NCBI GenBank assembly: GCA_017962705.1
Contig: JAGCUV010000143.1
Location: forward strand, 1 to 46,579
DNA from: Bacteroidales bacterium
GTDB lineage: Bacteria > Bacteroidota > Bacteroidia > Bacteroidales > UBA932
DNA length: 46,579 nucleotides
Direction: 5' to 3'
Positions within the stretch are counted from its first letter, which is position 1. Every line of letters starts with the position of its first letter. The position numbers were made by a program, and so were the translations under genes. The notes below the pieces were generated by a model. That model had not been told where the DNA came from, ran no database searches, and saw only the letters and a list, made by a program, of their open reading frames with translations. Positions 1 to 6,125 of this stretch are shown one piece after another.

Positions 1-258
1 CAACAACTTTTCCATCTGGCGTCCCGAGTAGACATTGTTCAGATACGCATAGACAATCACCTTAAGAAGCATACGGGGATTGTAGCTGCTGGTGCCGCCA
101 CCCTTGTAGCCGGCTTCGATTTCAGAGATGTCAAGCCTGTCGATAATGGCGCTTACCACTCGCGAAGGATGGTTCTGCGGAAGATAATCACCCAAACAAG
201 GAGGAAGTAGCAGATTATCGTTGGGATTGTAATTGCAGAAATACTCTTTCCTATATCG
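1..258 (-). pseudogene. Transposase N-terminal fragment (IS1182/DUF772-like), cut by the window edge
   Basis: The minus-strand frame is open from position 258 down to the window edge and reads like the start of a Bacteroidota transposase: an FCNYNPNDNLLLPP stretch, then DYLPQNHPSRVVSAIIDRLD, then YNPRMLLKVIVYAYLNNVYS. The last block is the conserved N-terminal DUF772 region seen in IS1182/IS5-type transposases. A TGA lies just upstream (259-261) and no ATG, GTG or TTG start is visible before the conserved part, so the 5' end appears lost. It lies only a few bases past the hicB stop, with no room for an IS end or leader. I infer a decayed or truncated insertion sequence; the catalytic DDE part lies outside the window, so activity cannot be judged. 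Family assignment is by motif resemblance only. Confidence 0.7.
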
Positions 259-264
259 TCAGGA

Positions 265-756
265 CTATAACTTCCAGCCCATCCGACGGGCGATTTCTTG
301 GGCGAGGGGAATGTCTTCCGGGGGAACATCGAGGGTAAGTTCCTTTTTTCGCCCGTAGGAGGCATCGGGCTCTGATAAAATGGATGAAGAAAATTCAGTA
401 TCTGTCATTCCGCTTCCCAATGGCCTGTGTGATACGGCCTCACTTAAAGTCTGCTTGACGAAGGCATTGATGCTGATGCCGGCTTGTGCGGCCAATCGGG
501 CGATGCCCCGGTGCGTTTCGGGAGAAATGCGGACATTGAATGTTCCTGTGTAGCTCTTCTCGGGTTTGAGTCCTTTTTCCTCACAGAAAACGAGATAGTC
601 ATCAACCGCTTCCTTGAAGGCATCAGTCAGTTCTCCAACAGACTGCCCTTCATAGTTGACCAGCCCGTCAATGCCTTCTATCTTGCCGAAAAATACCTGG
701 TCCGCCTCGCTGTAGGCGACCGAACCGACATATCCCTTATATTTCAATGTGTTCAT
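265..756 (-). CDS. hicB: HicB-family antitoxin with C-terminal ribbon-helix-helix domain
   Basis: This 163-residue protein has the two-part layout of HicB antitoxins. Residues 1-65 are the HicB fold (YKGYVGSVAYSEADQVFFGKIEGI, then LTDAFKEAVDDYL), which in the family occludes the HicA RNase. Residues about 75-110 (FNVRISPETHRGIARLAAQA, then SINAFVKQTL) are an Arc/MetJ-type DNA-binding helix pair used for autorepression. The remaining 50 or so residues, including PPEDIPLAQEIARRMGWK, are an acidic tail longer than usual. The partner toxin should lie immediately upstream, but only a short remnant is there (753-842), overlapping this ATG by four bases. An inverted repeat in the upstream promoter is a plausible operator. 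Because the toxin is broken, this is probably an orphan antitoxin. Family assignment is confident. Confidence 0.85.
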   Translation of the reverse strand: MNTLKYKGYVGSVAYSEADQVFFGKIEGIDGLVNYEGQSVGELTDAFKEAVDDYLVFCEEKGLKPEKSYTGTFNVRISPETHRGIARLAAQAGISINAFVKQTLSEAVSHRPLGSGMTDTEFSSSILSEPDASYGRKKELTLDVPPEDIPLAQEIARRMGWKL

Positions 757-842
757 ATTACAAATCTCCGTTTTGCTTCATCAAATGTGAAGTCCACGGG
801 CCTCTGCTTTATCCGTTCTATGAGTTTCTCTTTCGTTCCCAC
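753..842 (-). pseudogene. HicA toxin remnant, 29 codons
   Basis: A GTG-initiated frame of 29 codons reads as the opening of Bacteroidota HicA-like toxins (GTKEKLIERIKQRPVDFTFD, then EAKRRFVI and a stop). Its TGA overlaps the hicB ATG as ATGA, the junction expected for a hicAB operon. Full HicA proteins are about 60-80 residues and end in a double-stranded-RNA-binding-like fold with the catalytic histidine and a GSR/F motif; none of that is present. I infer an internal deletion that kept the operon junction. The promoter -7 box at 845-853 lies so close that transcription would start at about the GTG, which also argues against efficient translation of this remnant. Confidence 0.6.
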
Positions 843-844
843 AC

Positions 845-877
845 GCAAATGTAACTACAATTTAGTTGCAATGCAAA
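845..877 (-). promoter_or_regulatory. Bacteroidota-type promoter of the hicAB remnant operon
   Basis: On the minus strand TTTG (877-874) is followed by 20 bases and then TACATTTGC (853-845), matching the TTTG-N19/20-TAnnTTTG consensus of the Bacteroidota primary sigma factor. A second possible -7 box, TATATTTGC (881-873), overlaps its -33 element but has no good -33 partner. Transcription from the first box would begin at about 840, at or inside the HicA remnant. Confidence 0.6.
851..869. promoter_or_regulatory. Candidate HicB operator (inverted repeat)
   Basis: GTAACTA-CAATT-TAGTTGC is an inverted repeat with 6 of 7 positions symmetric. It sits in the spacer between the -33 and -7 elements of the hic promoter. 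Ribbon-helix-helix antitoxins typically repress from such a position. The operator role is inferred. Confidence 0.45.
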
Positions 878-895
878 TATATTCACAAATTTTGA

Positions 896-1046
896 TGCTC
901 GGGCCGAAGAATGCTCCCCGAAAGGAAGTGCGAACGGATGTTTTCGCTTTGCGACAATGTCGGCTGCGCCCTTTCGGGGACGATAGGCCCGAGCAGGTGT
1001 TGCAGAGACTGCTGACGCATTACCCCGGGGCTGACCCGCATGCGGG
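896..1046. other. Dense palindromic element of unknown role between hic and zap operons
   Basis: This gene-free stretch contains nested complementarity: TGCTCGGGCC (896-905) pairs perfectly with GGCCCGAGCA (986-995), and inside it CCCCGAAAGG (916-925) pairs perfectly with CCTTTCGGGG (970-979). Downstream are GCAG-AGA-CTGC (1002-1012), CCCCGGGG (1023-1030) and CCCGCATGCGGG (1035-1046). There is no credible coding frame in it; frames crossing it lack family similarity. It could be a structured RNA, a multi-copy extragenic palindrome or a decayed mobile-element end. No clear U-tract terminator follows. Confidence 0.5.
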
Positions 1047-1057
1047 CTTATAAAAAT

Positions 1058-1089
1058 TTTGCTGCAAAAGATAAATTCGCTATATTTGC
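1058..1089 (+). promoter_or_regulatory. Promoter of the zapB-like/zapA operon
   Basis: TTTG (1058-1061), 19 bases, then TATATTTGC (1081-1089) is a close match to the Bacteroidota housekeeping promoter. The expected start of transcription is about 1095, some 30 bases before the first ATG of the operon. Confidence 0.75.
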
Positions 1090-1124
1090 ATGTCAAATTT
1101 GCCTGCTTTTGTTGACTCAACCGT

Positions 1125-1394
1125 ATGCTCGAACAAATTAAACAGAATATAGAAGATTTGATTTCGCGCTATGAAGTGCTGAAGGCCGAAAATGCACGGC
1201 TGGAGGACCTTCTCCGGAAGAAGGAAACGGAAGTGGACAATGCGAAGGAAGAGATAAGCGCATTGAAGCAGACGATTGACAATCTGAACCTGAAAACGGC
1301 ATTTGCCGCGACTGGCGAGGATAGCGCCCGGCTCAAGGCCCGGATTGACGCGATGATTCGCCGAATCGACAAATGTTTGAGTCTAATGAGTTAG
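1125..1394 (+). CDS. Small ZapB-like coiled-coil protein
   Basis: This 89-residue protein is almost entirely predicted coiled coil: residues 1-55 show heptad-like leucine, isoleucine and valine spacing (EQIKQNIEDLISRYEVLKAE, then LEDLLRKKETEVDNAKEEIS). A basic region and a second short helix (ARIDAMIRRIDKCLSLM) follow. There are no catalytic motifs, signal peptide or membrane segment. It is the first gene after a strong promoter and lies three bases upstream of zapA, an arrangement common in Bacteroidota. That context suggests a Z-ring-associated bundling factor analogous to ZapB, but the sequence is low in complexity and orthology to E. coli ZapB cannot be claimed. Confidence 0.7.
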   Translation: MLEQIKQNIEDLISRYEVLKAENARLEDLLRKKETEVDNAKEEISALKQTIDNLNLKTAFAATGEDSARLKARIDAMIRRIDKCLSLMS

Positions 1395-1397
1395 TCA

Positions 1398-1685
1398 ATG
1401 GCGTACAGAGCAAACATAAAAGTAGCGGGAAGGACTTTTCCTCTTATGGCCCAGGATGAGGCCGAGGAGGAACTTTATCGCAGAGCTGCCGCCGTCATTG
1501 ACAAAACCATCGAGCAAAGGCGTACGGAGTTTACCAACGCACAACTCGAAGACTTGTTGATCTTTATCGCCTTTAACGAGTGCAAGGTAAGGATTCGGTG
1601 TCAGAGGGAAATCGACCTGATAAATAAGGAGTTGGAGTCTTTGCAAGCCCAACTCGCCCATTATCTTGAAAAGACTGATCAATAG
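1398..1685 (+). CDS. zapA: Cell division protein ZapA
   Basis: This 95-residue protein matches ZapA. It has an N-terminal beta-strand head (residues 1-20, YRANIKVAGRTFPLMAQDEA) that contacts FtsZ in the family. Then follow EEELYRRAAAVIDKTIEQRR and a C-terminal coiled coil (LEDLLIFIAFNECKVRIRCQ onward) that forms the antiparallel tetramer. ZapA crosslinks FtsZ protofilaments in the cytoplasmic Z ring. It follows the ZapB-like gene by three bases in the same operon. Its TAG stop overlaps the first base of the downstream 6S-like RNA, so the RNA may be processed from, or transcribed independently of, the zap message. Confidence 0.85.
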   Translation: MAYRANIKVAGRTFPLMAQDEAEEELYRRAAAVIDKTIEQRRTEFTNAQLEDLLIFIAFNECKVRIRCQREIDLINKELESLQAQLAHYLEKTDQ

Positions 1686-1840
1686 CCGTCCATACTATAT
1701 TCGGGCTGAAACAACACTAATATAGTACAGAGCGACTCGGAGTGGGAAGCCGGGCCTGTCTTTGAGCGGGTGGGCTGAACATTTCCGGAACCCAAATCTT
1801 GTCAGACTGGTTTCTGGCGAATACGTTGGACGGCTTTTTT
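1685..1840 (+). ncRNA. ssrS: 6S-like regulatory RNA (6S-Flavo type)
   Basis: The interval opens with GCCGTCC (1685-1691) and closes with the exact complement GGACGGC (1828-1834), followed by six T residues, so it is a self-contained transcript with its own terminator. Inside are a 9-bp perfect repeat TACTATATT/AATATAGTA (1693-1701 and 1719-1727) and several shorter pairings such as GGGT/ACCC. No open reading frame is plausible. 6S RNA binds RNA polymerase holoenzyme as a promoter mimic. The location between zapA and rny is where I recall 6S RNA in Bacteroidota. The identity rests on position, length and end pairing; a covariance-model match has not been run. Confidence 0.7.
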
Positions 1841-1913
1841 ATTGATCATCACGAGGACAATGTGCCCTTCCTGCTTTGACAAAAAGGATAGTACATTGTT
1901 TTTTTTAATATAT

Positions 1914-1920
1914 AGGAGGT
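1914..1920 (+). promoter_or_regulatory. Strong Shine-Dalgarno site of rny
   Basis: AGGAGGT ends seven bases before the rny ATG at 1928. Such a complete site is unusual here, since most genes in the window lack one, as expected for Bacteroidota. It fixes the rny start. Confidence 0.75.
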
Positions 1921-1927
1921 AGATAAT

Positions 1928-3469
1928 ATGGACATCACCCAAATCATTCTTTTTTCCGCCGGAAGTTTTATCATAGGAGCGGGAATCGCGTTGGTGTTGG
2001 CCCGTATCGTCATGAAAAAACGCGGAGACAGCATTCTCAAGGCGGCTCGTGAAGAAGCGGAAAACATCAAAAAAGAAAAAATCTTTCAGGCCAAGGAGCG
2101 TTTTCTTCAACTGAAGAGCGAACACGAACAACATATCGCTGAAAAGAACAGGCAGATAGCGGAAGCGGAGAACCGTATGCACCAAAAGCAGAACGCCTTG
2201 AACCAGCAGGCTTCCGAACTGGGACGCAAAAATCACGAAGCGGACCAACTGAAAGAAAGTCTCAAGGTCCGCGAAGACGCCCTGGCCAAACGCGTCCAGG
2301 AATACGAAACCCTTCGGACTGAAGCCATCCGTCAGATGGAGAACCTGGCCGGGATGACCGCCGAGCAGGCCAAAACCCAATTGGTTGAGAGCCTGAAGGA
2401 TGAAGCCCGTACCCAGGCCCAGTCCTACATCAACGAAATGATTGACGAAGCCCGTCTGACGGCCAGTAAAGAGGCCAAACGCATCGTGATTAACACGATT
2501 CAGCGTACTGCAACAGAGACTGCCATCGAGAATGCGGTGACCGTCTTCCATATCGACAGTGACGAGGTCAAGGGACGCATCATCGGTCGGGAAGGCCGCA
2601 ACATTCGTGCGCTCGAAGCCGCTACCGGCGTGGAAATCGTTGTGGATGACACCCCGGATGCGATTTTGCTGTCCGCTTTTGATCCTGTCCGCCGTGAAGT
2701 GGCCCGTCTGGCCCTGCACCAGTTGGTCGTGGACGGCCGTATCCACCCCGCCCGCATCGAAGATGTTGTCGCTAAGGTGAGCAAGCAGCTCGAAGACGAG
2801 ATTATGGAAACGGGCAAGCGTACCTGCATTGATCTGGGCATCCACGGCCTGCATATTGAATTGGTGAAGTTGATCGGTCGAATGAAATACCGTTCTTCCT
2901 ATGGCCAGAACCTTTTGCAGCATTCCCGCGAAGTAGCCAATATTTGCGCCATTATGGCTTCGGAACTGGGCCTCAATCCCAAGATTGCCAAACGTGCCGG
3001 TTTGCTCCATGATATCGGAAAGGTCTCCGAAGACGACCCCGACCTGCCCCATGCCTTGCTCGGTATGAAACTCGCCGAGCAGTACAAGGAAAAACCGGAA
3101 GTGTGCAATTCCATCGGCGCCCACCACGAGGAAGTGGAGATGACTTCTATCTATGCTCCCATCGTATTGGTTGGTGACGCGATTTCCGGTGCCCGTCCGG
3201 GTGCCCGCCGTGAGGTCATCGAATCCTATATCAAGCGTTTGAAAGGGATGGAAAATCTGGCGGCCTCTTACCCGGGCGTGACTAAATCCTATGCCATCCA
3301 GGCAGGGCGCGAGTTGCGTGTGATTGTCGTTGCCGAACAGGTGACCGACCAGCAGGCTGAAGAACTGTCCACCGAAATAGCCAAGCGTATTCAGGATGAG
3401 ATGGTCTATCCCGGTCAGGTGAAAATCACCGTCATCCGTGAAACGCGCAGCATCGCTTTTGCGAAATAA
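1928..3469 (+). CDS. rny: Ribonuclease Y
   Basis: RNase Y is a membrane-anchored endoribonuclease that starts mRNA decay. The 513-residue protein has the full family layout and length: a transmembrane anchor (residues about 4-26), a long charged coiled coil (about 30-190), a KH RNA-binding domain with the [15 protein letters not shown] core (about 215-270) and an HD phosphohydrolase domain with [15 protein letters not shown] and [10 protein letters not shown], which carries the metal-binding His-Asp pair, plus a second GAHHEEVE motif. A strong AGGAGGT precedes the ATG. It follows the 6S-like RNA terminator and so is probably transcribed separately, although no convincing promoter consensus was found in 1841-1913. 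Nothing appears damaged. Confidence 0.97.
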   Translation: MDITQIILFSAGSFIIGAGIALVLARIVMKKRGDSILKAAREEAENIKKEKIFQAKERFLQLKSEHEQHIAEKNRQIAEAENRMHQKQNALNQQASELGRKNHEADQLKESLKVREDALAKRVQEYETLRTEAIRQMENLAGMTAEQAKTQLVESLKDEARTQAQSYINEMIDEARLTASKEAKRIVINTIQRTATETAIENAVTVFHIDSDEVKGRIIGREGRNIRALEAATGVEIVVDDTPDAILLSAFDPVRREVARLALHQLVVDGRIHPARIEDVVAKVSKQLEDEIMETGKRTCIDLGIHGLHIELVKLIGRMKYRSSYGQNLLQHSREVANICAIMASELGLNPKIAKRAGLLHDIGKVSEDDPDLPHALLGMKLAEQYKEKPEVCNSIGAHHEEVEMTSIYAPIVLVGDAISGARPGARREVIESYIKRLKGMENLAASYPGVTKSYAIQAGRELRVIVVAEQVTDQQAEELSTEIAKRIQDEMVYPGQVKITVIRETRSIAFAK

Positions 3470-3480
3470 CTATCCGGGAT

Positions 3481-4995
3481 TTATTCCGAGATGTCAGGCG
3501 CCTTGCTGTGTAGCAGGGCGCTTATGATTTTATCCGTAATGGCCCGTTGTTGGTACTGGTCTGCCGTCGTATTGTTGATGAAGAGTGAAAACACCAGTGT
3601 CCGGCCCTTTTCGGATCCGTGTGCCGGCGTGATATATCCGCTGTAGCAGCGGATGCCGGACATCGACCCGCTTTTCATTCTTACCCGGCGGCGTTCGCTG
3701 GAAGGGAGCAGGCGCAGGCAGGGTTGGACCGTACCGTGCAAACCCGGCTGCGGAATGGTAGTGAGGTAGTCTTTGTAGCAGGGAGAAGCCGCCATTGTCC
3801 GTAAAAAACGGCACATATAGCCGGCACTGAGCAGGTTGTGACGGGCCAGGCCGCTGCCGTCCCGGATGATGCCGTCCACCTTGCGACCGCTGCTGTCCCG
3901 TCCGCTGATGCCGAGGGTGAAAAGCACGCTGTCAAGCGCGACCAGACTGGAGTCGTAGCAGGCGCTTGCGCACATTTCTTTGCCCAGTACGCGCAAAAGA
4001 GTCTCCGCATAGACATTGTTGCTCTCTGTATTGCAGGAGCGGATAATGTCTTTGAGCGAAGGGGAGTTCGTCTCAACGAGCGGCTGCACCTTCTTCGGCC
4101 TGACGAGGGTGTCGGACAAAGTGTCGAAAGCATTGTAGCCCCGGGTCGAAAATCCCTGTTTCTGAAGATATTTGTTGAAGAGGAAGGCGCAGGTCCTTTC
4201 GGGGAATTTATTGCTGACTTTCAGGTTCTTGACAGGTTTTCCGAGGGCGAAGCAACCGGTCAGTACAGCCGTCCGGCTGTCATCGTGGGTATAGAGATAC
4301 ACTTGGTCTCCGCTGCCTCTTTCTCCGGTGCGGCAAGGCAAGTGGTAGTCAATCCACGGGGTGTCGGGACCGATGAATTCTATGTTGAGGCAGTCTCCCA
4401 CCTGATAGCCCGGACTGACTTTGATGGAAATATAGTTTTCGTGCCACTGAAGGCCGCTGGTCCCGCTGCCATAATAGGTGCCGATGTCGTCATACTGCCA
4501 GAGCGGAGATTCTTTCATCCCATCCAGGTAACTGCCGTCGCCGATGATTTCACCGCGAATGTGACGGATGCCTGCTTTCAACAGCGCTTTCGCCCAGCTC
4601 TCAAAAAGCACTTCTTCTTTTGTTGCTATGGCGTCCACCGAACCCAGCGTCGGATCGGCTCCGCCGATGATGTACACGTTGCCGGTGAGGGTGCTGTCCT
4701 TGACGGTTCCGCTGTAGGCCAGTTTCGTCTTGAAACGATAGTCTTTGCCGAAGTGGTGCAGGGCGGCGCCTGTGGTAATCAGTTTGAGGTTGGATGAAGG
4801 GATCATCAGCCGGTCGGAGTGTATATCTACCAGTCGCTGGCCATCGGTGGTCTCGGCGCAGATGCCGATAGACGCTCCTCTCAGGGCCGGATCGGACAAA
4901 ATAGCTTCGATTTCTTGTTGATACGGGTTCTCCGCGCGCACAACGGAGGCGCACACGAAAAAAAGAACGATAAAAAACAGGATTTTCTGCCTCAT
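3481..4995 (-). CDS. dacB: D-alanyl-D-alanine carboxypeptidase/endopeptidase (PBP4, peptidase S13)
   Basis: This 504-residue exported protein carries all three penicillin-binding motifs. SxxK is S68-N-L-K71 (IPSSNLKLITTGAALHHFG), SxN is in the CNTESNNVYAETLLR stretch, and KSG is in RMKSGSMSG near the C-terminus. PBP4 enzymes trim pentapeptide stems or cleave crosslinks in periplasmic peptidoglycan. Residues 1-21 form a signal peptide (hydrophobic core FFIVLFFVCASVV, cleavage near VRA-EN). Length fits the S13 family, including the inserted domain between SxxK and SxN. It is convergent with rny (11 bases between stops) and divergent from galE. It is a single-gene unit and appears intact. Confidence 0.93.
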   Translation of the reverse strand: MRQKILFFIVLFFVCASVVRAENPYQQEIEAILSDPALRGASIGICAETTDGQRLVDIHSDRLMIPSSNLKLITTGAALHHFGKDYRFKTKLAYSGTVKDSTLTGNVYIIGGADPTLGSVDAIATKEEVLFESWAKALLKAGIRHIRGEIIGDGSYLDGMKESPLWQYDDIGTYYGSGTSGLQWHENYISIKVSPGYQVGDCLNIEFIGPDTPWIDYHLPCRTGERGSGDQVYLYTHDDSRTAVLTGCFALGKPVKNLKVSNKFPERTCAFLFNKYLQKQGFSTRGYNAFDTLSDTLVRPKKVQPLVETNSPSLKDIIRSCNTESNNVYAETLLRVLGKEMCASACYDSSLVALDSVLFTLGISGRDSSGRKVDGIIRDGSGLARHNLLSAGYMCRFLRTMAASPCYKDYLTTIPQPGLHGTVQPCLRLLPSSERRRVRMKSGSMSGIRCYSGYITPAHGSEKGRTLVFSLFINNTTADQYQQRAITDKIISALLHSKAPDISE

Positions 4996-4998
4996 ATT

Positions 4999-5029
4999 TT
5001 TGAACTCTCGTGCAAAAATAATAACTTTG
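4999..5029 (+). promoter_or_regulatory. Promoter of galE
   Basis: TTTG (4999-5002), 19 bases, then TAACTTTG (5022-5029). A minus-strand -7-like box TATTTTTG (5020-5013) for dacB overlaps it, so the two divergent promoters share about 65 bases. Confidence 0.65.
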
Positions 5030-5060
5030 CAACAAATGCGTTCAATAAAATTGAAAAATA

Positions 5061-6110
5061 ATGAAAAAGACAGTTTTGGTATCGGGCGGCGCGGGCTATA
5101 TCGGTAGCCACGTGACCGTAGAATTGATCGAAGCCGGTTATGACGTCGTAGTCGCGGACAATATGTCCAACTGCGATATGACCTGCTTTGAAGGTGTCAA
5201 AAAAATCACGGGAAGGGAAGATATTCCTTTCGTGAAAATGGACTTTTGTGATGAAGCGGCTGTGGAAGAGTTGTTCAGCCGTTTCAAGATTGACGCCGTG
5301 ATTCATTTCGCCGCATTCAAGGCGGTGGGCGAGTCGGTCGCCAAGCCCGTCATGTATTATAAAAACAACCTCGGTTCTTTTCTCAACGTGCTGGAAACTG
5401 CCCAGGCCCATGGAGGATGCAATGTGCTCTTCTCTTCTTCCGCCACCGTCTATGGCGAAGCGGAAAAATTACCCGTAACCGAGCAGTCTCCCCGTTTGCC
5501 GGCGACTTCGCCTTATGGCAACACCAAGCAGATCTGCGAAGATATCTTGCGCGATACGGTCAAGGCTTCCCACGAGGCGGGTGCTACGGGCGCCATCAAC
5601 GGCATCGCCCTGCGTTATTTCAATCCCATCGGAGCCCATCCTTCCGCCCTCATCGGGGAATTGCCGCGCGGCGTGCCCAACAACCTCGTGCCTTTCATCA
5701 CCCAGACGGCCATTGGAAAACGCGAATGCCTGTCCATCTTCGGCAACGACTATCCAACGCCCGACGGCACCTGCCTGCGGGACTATATTGATGTGGTCGA
5801 TTTGGCCAAGGCCCATGTTGCTGCCGTCGCCCGTATGCTGGACGGCAAGATGAAAGCCGATTATGAGATTTTCAACGTCGGTACCGGCCGTCCCGTCTCC
5901 GTGGCGGAACTGGTCAATTCCTTCGAGAAAGTCAATGGCGTCAAACTCAACTATCGTTTTGTGGACCGCCGTCCCGGCGATGTCACCGCGATATGGGCCG
6001 AGACCTCCCTGGCCAATGAAGAACTGGGCTGGAAAGCCGAACGCACCGTAGATGAGACCCTGGCGTCCGCCTGGGCTTGGGAGAAGCATATAGCAGAGAG
6101 CAACAAATAA
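5061..6110 (+). CDS. galE: UDP-glucose 4-epimerase
   Basis: GalE interconverts UDP-glucose and UDP-galactose, using tightly bound NAD. The 349-residue protein shows the Rossmann glycine motif GGAGYIGSH near residue 10, the VIHFAAFKAVGESV block, the catalytic serine region LFSSSATVYGE and the YxxxK pair in SPYGNTK. It also has the GalE-specific ALRYFNPIGAHPSALIGE and GTCLRDYIDVVDLAKAHV blocks. Length matches GalE proteins (about 340). It is preceded by a good promoter and followed after about 15 bases by alaS, so the two may be cotranscribed. Its likely role is supplying galactose-containing surface polysaccharide precursors. Confidence 0.95.
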   Translation: MKKTVLVSGGAGYIGSHVTVELIEAGYDVVVADNMSNCDMTCFEGVKKITGREDIPFVKMDFCDEAAVEELFSRFKIDAVIHFAAFKAVGESVAKPVMYYKNNLGSFLNVLETAQAHGGCNVLFSSSATVYGEAEKLPVTEQSPRLPATSPYGNTKQICEDILRDTVKASHEAGATGAINGIALRYFNPIGAHPSALIGELPRGVPNNLVPFITQTAIGKRECLSIFGNDYPTPDGTCLRDYIDVVDLAKAHVAAVARMLDGKMKADYEIFNVGTGRPVSVAELVNSFEKVNGVKLNYRFVDRRPGDVTAIWAETSLANEELGWKAERTVDETLASAWAWEKHIAESNK

Positions 6111-6125
6111 TTTTTGGAGAAAGAT

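Noticed and set aside
153-365. A 70-codon minus-strand frame overlapping the hicB 3' end and the transposase fragment
   Set aside because: It is out of frame with both; the adjacent frame gives the clear transposase sequence instead.
484-1053. A 189-codon plus-strand frame opposite hicB
   Set aside because: Antisense to a clear HicB protein and continuing through non-coding palindromes; no motif.
818-1120. A 100-codon minus-strand frame over the palindromic block
   Set aside because: It crosses the zap promoter and the palindromes and has no recognisable domain. It looks like translated structured DNA, so I treat the block as non-coding.
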